Below are positions 1 through 5,190 of a stretch of 6,465 nt of DNA, piece after piece. This stretch comes from Candidatus Zixiibacteriota bacterium (GTDB lineage: Bacteria; Zixibacteria; MSB-5A5; GN15; PGXB01). Each line of letters begins with the position of its first letter. The stretch's first letter is position 1. Under the pieces are notes generated by a model. The model was not told the DNA's origin. It saw only the letters and a program-made list of their open reading frames with translations, and did no database searches. Position numbers and translations under genes: made by a program. The DNA lies in contig QNAH01000167.1 of NCBI GenBank assembly GCA_003641425.1, forward strand, positions 1 to 6,465, read 5' to 3'.

Positions 1-497
1 AGGATATTACCCTGCACCGCATAATTGGGCCCGGACCGTCCGTCCGCCCAGTCCAGACACGAGTCGCCCGTGTATGTCGCCGAATTGCCGTCGGCGCCGA
101 CAATCCCCACCTGCCTTCGGGCCGGATGATCATCGGTACTCAGCAGGGAGTCAAGCGCCTGCTGAGGCGACAGGCCGCTTTCAAGCATATCCAGCCCTCG
201 CCAGCCGAACGTGGTGTTGGCATACGACTGCGTCGCCACCGCACCGATATCGGCCCTGGCCCAGGGAACAACGTTACCGACCGTGAAAAACTTCGATGCT
301 ACCGCGACTCCGAGTTCCCCGGTAACCGAATCACGAGCGACAATTGAAAAGGTGGCGACAATTGCCTCCCTTTGACTATCTCCGTCCTGATTGACACATC
401 CGGACGCGCTCGTGGTCACAGACCCCGCCCTTTCCATAGAAGCCAGGATCATCAACAGACCGATTAAAGTACATAAAGCCGGTTTGACTTTGCGCAT
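1..497 (-). CDS. Exported DUF1028 family protein (Ntn-hydrolase-like), C-terminus cut by window edge
   Basis: An open frame of 165 codons runs from ATG at 497 to the left edge without a stop. An AAGGAG ribosome site at 505-510 lies 7 bases upstream. Residues 1-25 look like a Sec signal peptide: basic MRKVK, then a hydrophobic stretch at about 7-20. From residue 48 the protein follows the DUF1028 pattern: TFSIVARD (49-56), GVAVASKFFTVG (63-74), VPWARA (77-82), GAVATQSYAN (85-94), QVGIVGADG further on, and VQGNI at 161-165. DUF1028 proteins are grouped with Ntn hydrolases and have no settled substrate. Many cytosolic members begin MTFSIVARD (recalled), so Thr49 is the likely nucleophile. That Thr lies well inside this precursor, so a second cut may be needed. 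Cys34 (SASGC) is too far from the hydrophobic core for a convincing lipobox. The family assignment is firm; the function is not. Confidence 0.88.
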   Translation of the reverse strand, partial: MRKVKPALCTLIGLLMILASMERAGSVTTSASGCVNQDGDSQREAIVATFSIVARDSVTGELGVAVASKFFTVGNVVPWARADIGAVATQSYANTTFGWRGLDMLESGLSPQQALDSLLSTDDHPARRQVGIVGADGNSATYTGDSCLDWADGRSGPNYAVQGNI

Positions 498-535
498 ATT
501 TTCTCTCCTTGATTGGAATTTCCGGAATCACCTGC

Positions 536-576
536 TTGATAAAGGAATACATATCTTTTGTCAATTCTTTTGTCAA
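536..576 (-). promoter_or_regulatory. Putative sigma70-type promoter of the DUF1028 gene, doubled -35 box
   Basis: Read on the minus strand, TTGACA (564-559) is followed after exactly 17 bases by TATCAA (541-536), a 4/6 match to the -10 consensus. A second TTGACA (576-571) lies 12 bases upstream, with a poorer -10 partner (TATGTA, 553-548). Initiation from the first pair would start near 529, giving a leader of about 32 bases before ATG 497. This is a pattern match only. Confidence 0.5.
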
Positions 577-577
577 T
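554..577. repeat. Perfect 12-bp tandem direct repeat containing the -35 hexamer
   Basis: TCTTTTGTCAAT occurs twice with no gap, at 554-565 and 566-577. On the minus strand each copy carries TTGACA, so the duplication creates two overlapping promoter options for the DUF1028 gene. Confidence 0.85.
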
Positions 578-609
578 CAGATAATTAACATAAAGCGACG
601 TAAAATAAA

Positions 610-625
610 AAGTATACTAATACTT
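610..625. repeat. Short inverted repeat in the AT-rich intergenic core
   Basis: AAGTAT (610-615) and ATACTT (620-625) form 6-bp arms around a 4-base centre; AGTATACT (611-618) is itself palindromic. It lies upstream of the minus-strand promoter and could be an operator. In such AT-rich sequence it could equally be chance. Confidence 0.3.
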
Positions 626-724
626 ATAGGATTATAAATAAGACAATAATCTCATAACACAATGTATTTATGTAACTTATAATGAAAAAAATTTGCGTTT
701 TTTGTGAATTTTGTAACATATTTC

Positions 725-753
725 TTGCATGGTTAAACATAATTTGTTATATA
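725..753 (+). promoter_or_regulatory. Putative sigma70-type promoter reading toward the dockerin gene
   Basis: TTGCAT (725-730) and TATATA (748-753) are separated by 17 bases and sit in AT-rich DNA. Transcription would start near 760, at the beginning of the 9-base repeats. It would meet the hairpin at 820-868 about 60 bases later and the ATG at 1001 about 240 bases later. It is the best plus-strand promoter match I see in this intergenic region. Confidence 0.5.
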
Positions 754-759
754 GACCGC

Positions 760-786
760 GGAAACTATGGAAACTGTGGAAACAGC
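760..786 (+). repeat. Three 9-base direct repeats at the predicted transcript 5' end
   Basis: The units are GGAAACTAT (760-768), GGAAACTGT (769-777) and GGAAACAGC (778-786); GGAAAC is identical in all three. They begin where the 725-753 promoter would start transcription. The last two units can fold as CTGT-GGAA-ACAG (774-785). Alternatively ACAGC (782-786) can pair with GCTGT (800-804), so the two short hairpins exclude each other. Confidence 0.6.
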
Positions 787-819
787 TGCTATAAATATTG
801 CTGTCTTCTTTTTTAAAGA

Positions 820-868
820 GGCTCCAATGCCGGGATCCCGACGGTCCTGTCGGCATTGGAGCCCTTTT
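820..868 (+). terminator. Strong intrinsic-terminator-like hairpin inside the intergenic region
   Basis: GGCTCCAATGCCG (820-832) pairs perfectly over 13 bp with CGGCATTGGAGCC (851-863) around an 18-base loop. C and TTTT (865-868) follow on the plus strand. The T-tract is short, but the stem is the strongest in the region. The loop side holds two smaller competing folds: the palindrome CGGGATCCCG (831-840), and CCGAC (838-842) with GTCGG (849-853). No protein gene ends just upstream, so it would end a short RNA or act as an attenuator. Confidence 0.6.
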
Positions 869-896
869 CATTTAAACTCAGGAGCAAATAGTCCTA

Positions 897-926
897 TTGA
901 ACGACGCTAACGGTAATGATTATTGA
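897..926 (+). promoter_or_regulatory. Weak promoter candidate just upstream of the FN3-dockerin gene
   Basis: TTGAAC (897-902) and TATTGA (921-926) are spaced by 18 bases, downstream of the 820-868 hairpin. If used, it would transcribe the gene at 1001 independently of the upstream short unit. Both hexamers match poorly, so this is a weak candidate. Confidence 0.22.
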
Positions 927-1000
927 ATTGATGTAAAGCGAGAGCAAAAACTCTCAGGAATTTAATTGAATGGAATCTTTAAGAACAGGGGGCAGTACTT

Positions 1001-1627
1001 ATGGCCAGACTGTCGCGGTTTTTCTTCAGTTTTACCCGCCTTTTAAACAGCATACTTTTTTTTCTAGCCGTCTTGGTGTTATTAACCACCGAAAAATCTT
1101 CAGCCCTTTATGGGGAGATGCTTGACGGCACCAGCATAACCCTCCACTGGACAGCACCGGGCGATGATGGCAATGTCGGTACCGCCAGTGTTTACGAGAT
1201 CCGATGCTCGACAAAAGACGTCGGCGCGGACACCGCCTCATGGTGGGCAGGGGCAATTACCTGCCCGGGAGTACCCGCACCTCAAAAGGCCGGTACCGCC
1301 GAAAGCTTTACCATCACCGGCCTTGAACCCGATTCAATATATTATTTCGCCATCAGGACCGCCGACGAGGTTGATAACTGGTCCGGGGTATCCAATATTT
1401 TTTCTACCGCTTATTATTCATGCGCCGATATAAATAGTGATGCCAATATCAATCTTTTGGATATTGTCTTTCTCATGAACTACCTGTATCGCGGCGGCCC
1501 GAAACCGTACGATATTGCAAACAGCGATGTAAACGGTGATGGTCAAATCAATATTCTGGATAATTCATATCTGATCAATTACCTGTACAAAGATGGCCCC
1601 GAACCGATGTGCAATAAACAAAATTAA
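1001..1627 (+). CDS. Small secreted protein: fibronectin type III domain plus dockerin-like domain
   Basis: The protein has 208 residues; AGGGGG (987-992) lies 8 bases before the ATG. Residues 1-35 form a Sec signal peptide: MARLSR, hydrophobic core about 14-28, possible cut after SSA (33-35). Residues about 42-137 look like an FN3 domain: LHWTAPGDD (48-56), YEIRCST (65-71), ITGLEPDSIYYFAIRTADE (105-123). Residues 141-204 form a dockerin type I-like pair of Ca-binding loops. Loop one is DINSDANINLLD (143-154) and loop two starts DVNGDGQIN (176-184) and ends at D187. Each is followed by an NYLY..GP.P segment. Cys141 and Cys204 flank the dockerin and may pair, as may Cys69 and Cys88. Such domains usually anchor enzymes through cohesins, but no catalytic domain or cohesin is seen here. 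It is likely a small extracellular binding or adaptor protein. It appears monocistronic. Confidence 0.9.
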   Translation: MARLSRFFFSFTRLLNSILFFLAVLVLLTTEKSSALYGEMLDGTSITLHWTAPGDDGNVGTASVYEIRCSTKDVGADTASWWAGAITCPGVPAPQKAGTAESFTITGLEPDSIYYFAIRTADEVDNWSGVSNIFSTAYYSCADINSDANINLLDIVFLMNYLYRGGPKPYDIANSDVNGDGQINILDNSYLINYLYKDGPEPMCNKQN

Positions 1628-1647
1628 ATTTTAGCCCCCTTATTTTA

Positions 1648-1686
1648 TAAAAACGGCCGGTCGGATCTCAGTATCCAATCGGCCGT
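1648..1686 (-). terminator. Intrinsic terminator of the hydrolase/aldo-keto reductase operon
   Basis: ACGGCCG (1653-1659) pairs with CGGCCGT (1680-1686). The stem continues past one mismatch with GGAT (1663-1666) and ATCC (1673-1676) around a 6-base loop. On the minus strand the stem is followed by TTTTTATAAAA, the usual terminator arrangement, about 27 bases after the reductase stop. On the plus strand it is followed by an A-rich run, so it is less likely to end the convergent dockerin gene efficiently. Confidence 0.75.
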
Positions 1687-1713
1687 ATCCAAAAAATCTC
1701 CCGATTACCGGGA

Positions 1714-2940
1714 TCAGGCGTAAATAAGTCTCAACTCCTCGATACGCCGCCTGATATCCACCGAATTGCCGCATTGCGCGGTGCAGGTATCGCATGACCG
1801 GCAGGCATCCAGCCCCGAACGCCGGGGAATATCATCCAGCGTCCGGCGCGCATGGTGAAAATTGGCATACTGCGCCGCATACATATGAATCCGCATCAGT
1901 GTCGGAACATCGGCGCCGTTCGGGCAACTGGCCAGGCATTGACGGCACTGGCGGCAATACCCGAGACTGAGTTTGATCTCGTTATCCTCCAGGAATTTCT
2001 TTTCCTCAGCGGTGCATTCAAGATCATAAGCCACCGAAAAATCTTCGTTCATGTGTTCGTAGTTGGTGTATCCCGGAATACAGGTCGCGATATTTTCGTT
2101 ATTCAAGACCCATTTGAGCGCCGCCGTGGCAATGGTCGAACTGCTGTATTTGCGGCGCGATTCCGGGTTGGGCCAGCGCGCGCCTCCTGCCAGCGCTTTC
2201 ATAGCGACAATCCCGACACCCTTCTCCCCGGCGGTACCCATTGCCGTGAGCAACCCGGCTTCATCGGCCATGGTGAAATTGATGGCGGTCAGTACAACAT
2301 CCCAGCTTCCCAGACGAACCGCTTCGTTTATGATCGCGGTCATATTGGAATGAGTGGACACGCCGACAAAACGCACCTTCCCCTGCTTCTTGAGTTCCTC
2401 CATCCCTTCTATAATCCCGCCGTTGCCGATTTCCTCGGGCTCCGACACATCATGCAGGTACAGAATATCGACATAATCCATTTTAAGACGGCTCAAACTC
2501 GCCTCACAGGCGCTGATTAATTTCTTCTTCGATTCCTCCGGGGTGAGCCCGCTTCGCTGACCGCGGGTATGTATTTTGGTCGCGATAATCACTTTATCGC
2601 GCACCTTTAACTTCCCGATCACATTGCCCACCATCTGCTCGTTACTGCCATACTGATAATAAGCGGCGGTATCGAAATGCCTGACCCCCAACTCGTATGA
2701 TGCCTGCACTATCTCCGGATTGTTGGCGTTCATTACCCCCATACTGACAATCGGCATTTTTAGTTTTGTCCGGCCCAGTGTCCGATTGATAATTTCCTTC
2801 CTTTTCTCGGTCGCCTTCTCTTTTTCATCCTGCGCCAGGACAACTCCCGGCGCCAGACCCGCCAGTCCGGCCGATGCAATCCCGGCCGCGGTCGCCGACA
2901 GAAACTTCCGCCTGTTGATCTCCAATTTTTTTTGCGGCAT
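1714..2940 (-). CDS. Tat-exported aldo/keto reductase with C-terminal 2x[4Fe-4S] ferredoxin domain
   Basis: The protein has 408 residues from ATG 2940. A GTG at 2952 would add four residues, but the GAGGGTGG ribosome site (2949-2956) suits the ATG and overlaps the GTG. Residues 9-36 are a twin-arginine signal (NRRKFLS at 9-15, then an Ala/Gly-rich core ending VVLA). The AKR TIM barrel spans about 50-320. The catalytic tetrad is visible as Asp90 and Tyr95 (FDTAAYY), Lys122 (IATK) and His163 (ILYLHD). The tail carries CRQCRQCLASCP (Cys329, 332, 335, 339) and CRSCDTCTAQC (Cys380, 383, 386, 390), two ferredoxin-type cluster motifs. The family reduces or oxidises carbonyls with NAD(P)H; the clusters suggest electron exchange with a redox partner. 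The substrate is unknown. It follows the hydrolase-fold gene after 24 bases and precedes a terminator, so the two form an operon. Confidence 0.92.
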   Translation of the reverse strand: MPQKKLEINRRKFLSATAAGIASAGLAGLAPGVVLAQDEKEKATEKRKEIINRTLGRTKLKMPIVSMGVMNANNPEIVQASYELGVRHFDTAAYYQYGSNEQMVGNVIGKLKVRDKVIIATKIHTRGQRSGLTPEESKKKLISACEASLSRLKMDYVDILYLHDVSEPEEIGNGGIIEGMEELKKQGKVRFVGVSTHSNMTAIINEAVRLGSWDVVLTAINFTMADEAGLLTAMGTAGEKGVGIVAMKALAGGARWPNPESRRKYSSSTIATAALKWVLNNENIATCIPGYTNYEHMNEDFSVAYDLECTAEEKKFLEDNEIKLSLGYCRQCRQCLASCPNGADVPTLMRIHMYAAQYANFHHARRTLDDIPRRSGLDACRSCDTCTAQCGNSVDIRRRIEELRLIYA

Positions 2941-2964
2941 GACGTTTACCACCCTCTTTTATAA

Positions 2965-4569
2965 TTAATTCGATTCTTCTTCCTGTTGGTTCAATCCCAG
3001 CCGTTCCCGCGCATTGGCCTCTATCGCCGCTTTCAGCCGCGGGTCGGTGGTCGAATCAGCAGGCAGTATTTCAAGAACCTTCCGCGAGCATTTCATGGCG
3101 GTCTCATTGTCGCCGGTCGCGATCAGTATCTCGGCATAACTGTCCCAGCAATTGGCCGAATTGGGATAGGCCAGTGTATTCAGTCGAAAAACTTCAAGCG
3201 CATCATCGAGTCGGTTGGCCTGCAGCAGTTGATAACCGAGCGCATTCATAATCGGCTCGCGAAACAACTGATGGTCAGGCTCCTGTTTGCTGAATTTCTC
3301 GAATAACTCAACCCCCCGCGCCCCTCCTTCATCCTGAATAATACCGACAAACTCATCTTCGTTCGGCGGCCGCCTTAATCCCTCGCGATATCCCGCCGTC
3401 ATATTTTCCGGTTGCTCGCCGGCTCCCTTGAAAGTCCCGACGAAATTTTTAGATACAATTTCATCCTTTTTTACAAATGCATCAAAAAACATCTTCACCT
3501 GACTGCACACATCCACACACCCCGGCCACGTATCGACCCGGGCGGCCGAGTCATCGACCCGCGAAACCATCCCGATAAGGCGGTGATAACCCATAAAATC
3601 ATTGACCGACAAACCATTTACCCCCGATGAAAAAATATCGGTGTACCGGAAAGCGTCCAGCACGGACATATCATGCCCTTCCTGTGCATTACCGTAAACA
3701 ACGAACAGCGGTCCTCTCATTTCACCCGGAAGGTAGGTTGGATTTCCTTCCGATAGCCCCGTAAAGTCGCTGAGCATAAACGAGCCCTCGAGCGCCGCCA
3801 CGGCATCTGCTTCCCGGTTGCGCATCTGCATTATCAGCGCCGTCAGCCCGCCGAATCCGCAACCCAGATAACCCAGGTGATCGGCATCGACAAATTCCAG
3901 ATCCCGGGCCACCGAGAAGACAATTTCCTTGTCACGGGTCATGGCCTCGATATCGGCCCCTGTAGCCTCGGAAATCCAGCCTCGCGCCCCCATCGAATGA
4001 CTTGTTGCCACCACATAACCATGACCGGCCAGATATTCGCACAGGATCGCGTTTTCGGCAAATCCTGTCATACTGTTTCCATGATATATTATCAGCGGAT
4101 ATTTACCTTCGACAGGTGTCGCACCTTTGATCGCCGCCATTTTTATATTCATTATATCCTGCACCAGAGCCCGATTGTTGTTGACCAGCCCATGCAGAAA
4201 ACGAAGCTCATGCGCCTGCATATTCCCGGCCAGGATGCCGAAAGATGCATCATTCGGGTACGGATAAACATACTCACCATAGACCATCGCCGCGGCATCA
4301 TCGGCTTTCACGGCGGGATACCATATACATACCTGTATCGGCCGGGCTCTTTCGTTGGAAAGGATATTGCCGTTGTAATCATACTTGGGTTGAAAACTTC
4401 TGGAATAATCGTACTTTTCGACCGTCATAAAGCCGACATCGTATTTACCCGGCTCGAGATCGCCCCAGATTGGCGGTGCTTCCGCAAAAGCATTCGACAA
4501 TCCGGACACAAGCAGAAACATAAAAATGATAATTGTAATCATCTTGAATATAATTCCATTACCTGACAT
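2965..4569 (-). CDS. Secreted alpha/beta-hydrolase-fold protein (PAF-acetylhydrolase-like) with TPR tail, nucleophile apparently lost
   Basis: The protein has 534 residues. The start ATG 4569 has AGGGGG (4574-4579) 4 bases upstream. Residues 1-29 form a Sec signal peptide, with a likely cut after NAFA (26-29). The hydrolase fold follows: PIQVCIWYPA (77-86), strand plus oxyanion region PLIIYHGN (158-165), CEYLAGHGYVVATSHSMG (177-194), elbow YLGCGFGGLTA (234-244), and ALEG (259-262). PLFVVYGNAQEGHD (287-300) comes next. At the elbow the usual GHSxGG reads GCGFGG, so Gly238 replaces the nucleophilic Ser. Against lipoprotein-associated phospholipase A2 as I recall it, the acid would be Glu261, and the His site falls at Val322/Asn323; His329 is nearby. 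Residues about 440-505 look like two TPR-type helical hairpins (ALGYQLLQANRLDDALEVF; SYAEILIATGDNETAM). It may be a non-catalytic binding protein or use a different active site. It is the first gene of the operon with the reductase. Confidence 0.78.
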   Translation of the reverse strand: MSGNGIIFKMITIIIFMFLLVSGLSNAFAEAPPIWGDLEPGKYDVGFMTVEKYDYSRSFQPKYDYNGNILSNERARPIQVCIWYPAVKADDAAAMVYGEYVYPYPNDASFGILAGNMQAHELRFLHGLVNNNRALVQDIMNIKMAAIKGATPVEGKYPLIIYHGNSMTGFAENAILCEYLAGHGYVVATSHSMGARGWISEATGADIEAMTRDKEIVFSVARDLEFVDADHLGYLGCGFGGLTALIMQMRNREADAVAALEGSFMLSDFTGLSEGNPTYLPGEMRGPLFVVYGNAQEGHDMSVLDAFRYTDIFSSGVNGLSVNDFMGYHRLIGMVSRVDDSAARVDTWPGCVDVCSQVKMFFDAFVKKDEIVSKNFVGTFKGAGEQPENMTAGYREGLRRPPNEDEFVGIIQDEGGARGVELFEKFSKQEPDHQLFREPIMNALGYQLLQANRLDDALEVFRLNTLAYPNSANCWDSYAEILIATGDNETAMKCSRKVLEILPADSTTDPRLKAAIEANARERLGLNQQEEESN

Positions 4570-4610
4570 AATTCCCCCTGGTTTTCATTACTGCATCTTT
4601 AGATTTGTGC

Positions 4611-4639
4611 ATTATATTGACAAATGATCATTTATCTAT
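4611..4639 (-). promoter_or_regulatory. Putative promoter of the hydrolase/reductase operon with palindromic operator in its spacer
   Basis: On the minus strand a perfect TATAAT (4616-4611) lies about 42 bases upstream of ATG 4569. The hexamer at 17-base spacing is ATAGAT (4639-4634), a poor -35 box. The spacer contains the 12-bp perfect palindrome AAATGATCATTT (4622-4633). A good -10 with a weak -35 and a dyad between them is the layout of a regulated promoter. No regulator gene is in the window. Confidence 0.45.
4622..4633. repeat. Perfect 12-bp palindrome AAATGATCATTT
   Basis: The sequence equals its own reverse complement over all 12 bases. It lies in the 156-base gap between the GNAT gene and the hydrolase gene. 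Its position between promoter hexamers makes a protein-binding site more likely than an RNA hairpin, since it has no loop. Confidence 0.6.
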
Positions 4640-4725
4640 TAGGTGAAATATAGACCAAAAGCTTACACTGGAAAAGACTTTTTCTGTCCTGATTGGACAA
4701 TAAAATTCTCTACAAAAAAATCTAT

Positions 4726-5190
4726 TTATAATTCTAATTCCATAAATCTCGCTCCGTCGATCGGATTATGATAATAGGGGGCAATATCTTTGAAACCCAT
4801 TTTTTCATATAAAACATTGGCCGATTCAAGTTGCGGTACCGTATCCAGACGCATCACCATATATCCCATATCCCTCGCCCTGCCAATCAATTTATTGGCC
4901 AGCCGGCGGCCGATACCCTTGCCCCTGAAACCGGGACGGACAAACAGCCTTTTCATCTCGCATATATCACTGTCTAATTTTCTAAGCGCGACACACCCGG
5001 CGATCTGATCATTGTACCTGGCCAGCATCAAACAACCATCGGGCGGAGAATATTGCCCGGGGAATTGTCTCATCTCCTCGGCAAAATCTTGAAAGTCCAG
5101 ATTGAATCCCAGAAACTCGGCGTACTCGCCGATTAGACCTTTCGCCGCCGAAAGCGATTCCGCATCATAAGATTCAGTTATTTCCAGCAT
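4726..5190 (-). CDS. GNAT family N-acetyltransferase
   Basis: The protein has 154 residues, the usual size for a single GNAT domain. The acetyl-CoA site is clear in motif A: MKRLFVRPGFRGKGIGRRLA (79-98), with pyrophosphate loop RGKGIG (89-94). Motif B follows as MRLDTVPQLESANVLYEKMGF (113-133). The C-terminal end YYHNPIDGARFMELEL (139-154) is typical of a small-molecule acetyltransferase subgroup. It is cytosolic, with no signal peptide. The acceptor cannot be told from sequence. Its ATG overlaps the upstream methyltransferase stop by one base (TAATG), and an AAAGGTG ribosome site lies in the end of that gene, so translation is probably coupled. Downstream I see a T-run (4713-4719) without a convincing GC hairpin, and only a 5-bp stem (TGTCC/GGACA, 4685-4699). 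The terminator is therefore unclear. Confidence 0.92.
   Translation of the reverse strand: MLEITESYDAESLSAAKGLIGEYAEFLGFNLDFQDFAEEMRQFPGQYSPPDGCLMLARYNDQIAGCVALRKLDSDICEMKRLFVRPGFRGKGIGRRLANKLIGRARDMGYMVMRLDTVPQLESANVLYEKMGFKDIAPYYHNPIDGARFMELEL

Larger units (their letters stand above)
760..868 (+). ncRNA. Candidate small RNA or attenuated leader of about 110 nt
   Basis: A promoter-like element directly upstream and a strong hairpin with a T-tract at the end bracket a segment of about 110 bases with no credible protein gene. It contains the 9-base repeats, two mutually exclusive 5-bp hairpins, a T-rich run (805-814) and the terminal hairpin. I match it to no known riboswitch or sRNA family. 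It may be a free-standing sRNA, or a leader that stops transcription before the FN3-dockerin gene at 1001. This is inference from layout only. Confidence 0.3.
498..1000. other. Divergent intergenic region, AT-rich, no convincing protein gene
   Basis: This stretch of about 500 bases separates the minus-strand DUF1028 gene from the plus-strand dockerin gene. It contains a minus-strand promoter candidate with a duplicated -35 box (536-576) and a very AT-rich core (about 580-760). It also holds a plus-strand promoter candidate (725-753), a 9-base triplet repeat (760-786) and a terminator-like hairpin (820-868). The rest is a leader of about 130 bases before the ATG at 1001. Short open frames in it cross the hairpin and lack a ribosome site, so I do not call them genes. 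Confidence 0.7.

Noticed and set aside
31..34. Lipobox reading of SASGC (protein residues 30-34) in the DUF1028 protein.
   Set aside because: The Cys is about 14 residues beyond the hydrophobic core, too far for a standard lipoprotein signal. (Numbers here are residue positions in the protein encoded at 1-497.)
74..347. Plus-strand open frames over the left end.
   Set aside because: They are antisense to the DUF1028 gene, whose family motifs run continuously on the minus strand.
677..871. A 64-codon minus-strand open frame in the intergenic region.
   Set aside because: It is antisense through the hairpin and repeats, has low-complexity composition and resembles no family. It is a chance open frame.
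767..910. A 47-codon open frame (METVETAAINIAVFFFKEAP...) starting 7 bases after the predicted transcription start, with three Phe codons before the hairpin.
   Set aside because: It has no ribosome site, reads straight through the terminator stem and has no stop near it. Three Phe codons are too few for a convincing Phe attenuation leader.
871..1000. Possible glycine or c-di-GMP riboswitch before the dockerin gene, suggested by GAGAG-loop-CTCTC (940-955) followed by AGG.
   Set aside because: The conserved internal cores of those aptamers are missing; only a 5-bp stem and a short end motif are present.
1852..2520. A 222-codon plus-strand open frame.
   Set aside because: It lies opposite the aldo/keto reductase, whose motifs are unmistakable. 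Its own translation shows no recognisable family.
3877..4566. A 229-codon plus-strand open frame.
   Set aside because: It is antisense to the hydrolase-fold gene, rich in His/Arg/Ile as antisense frames often are, and has no ribosome site that I can see.
4617..4645. A TTGACA on the plus strand (4617-4622) as a promoter.
   Set aside because: There is no acceptable -10 at 16-18 bases, and no plus-strand gene follows.
4685..4699. TGTCC-loop-GGACA hairpin as terminator of the methyltransferase/GNAT operon.
   Set aside because: The stem is only 5 bp and is followed on the minus strand by GAAAAAG rather than a T-tract.
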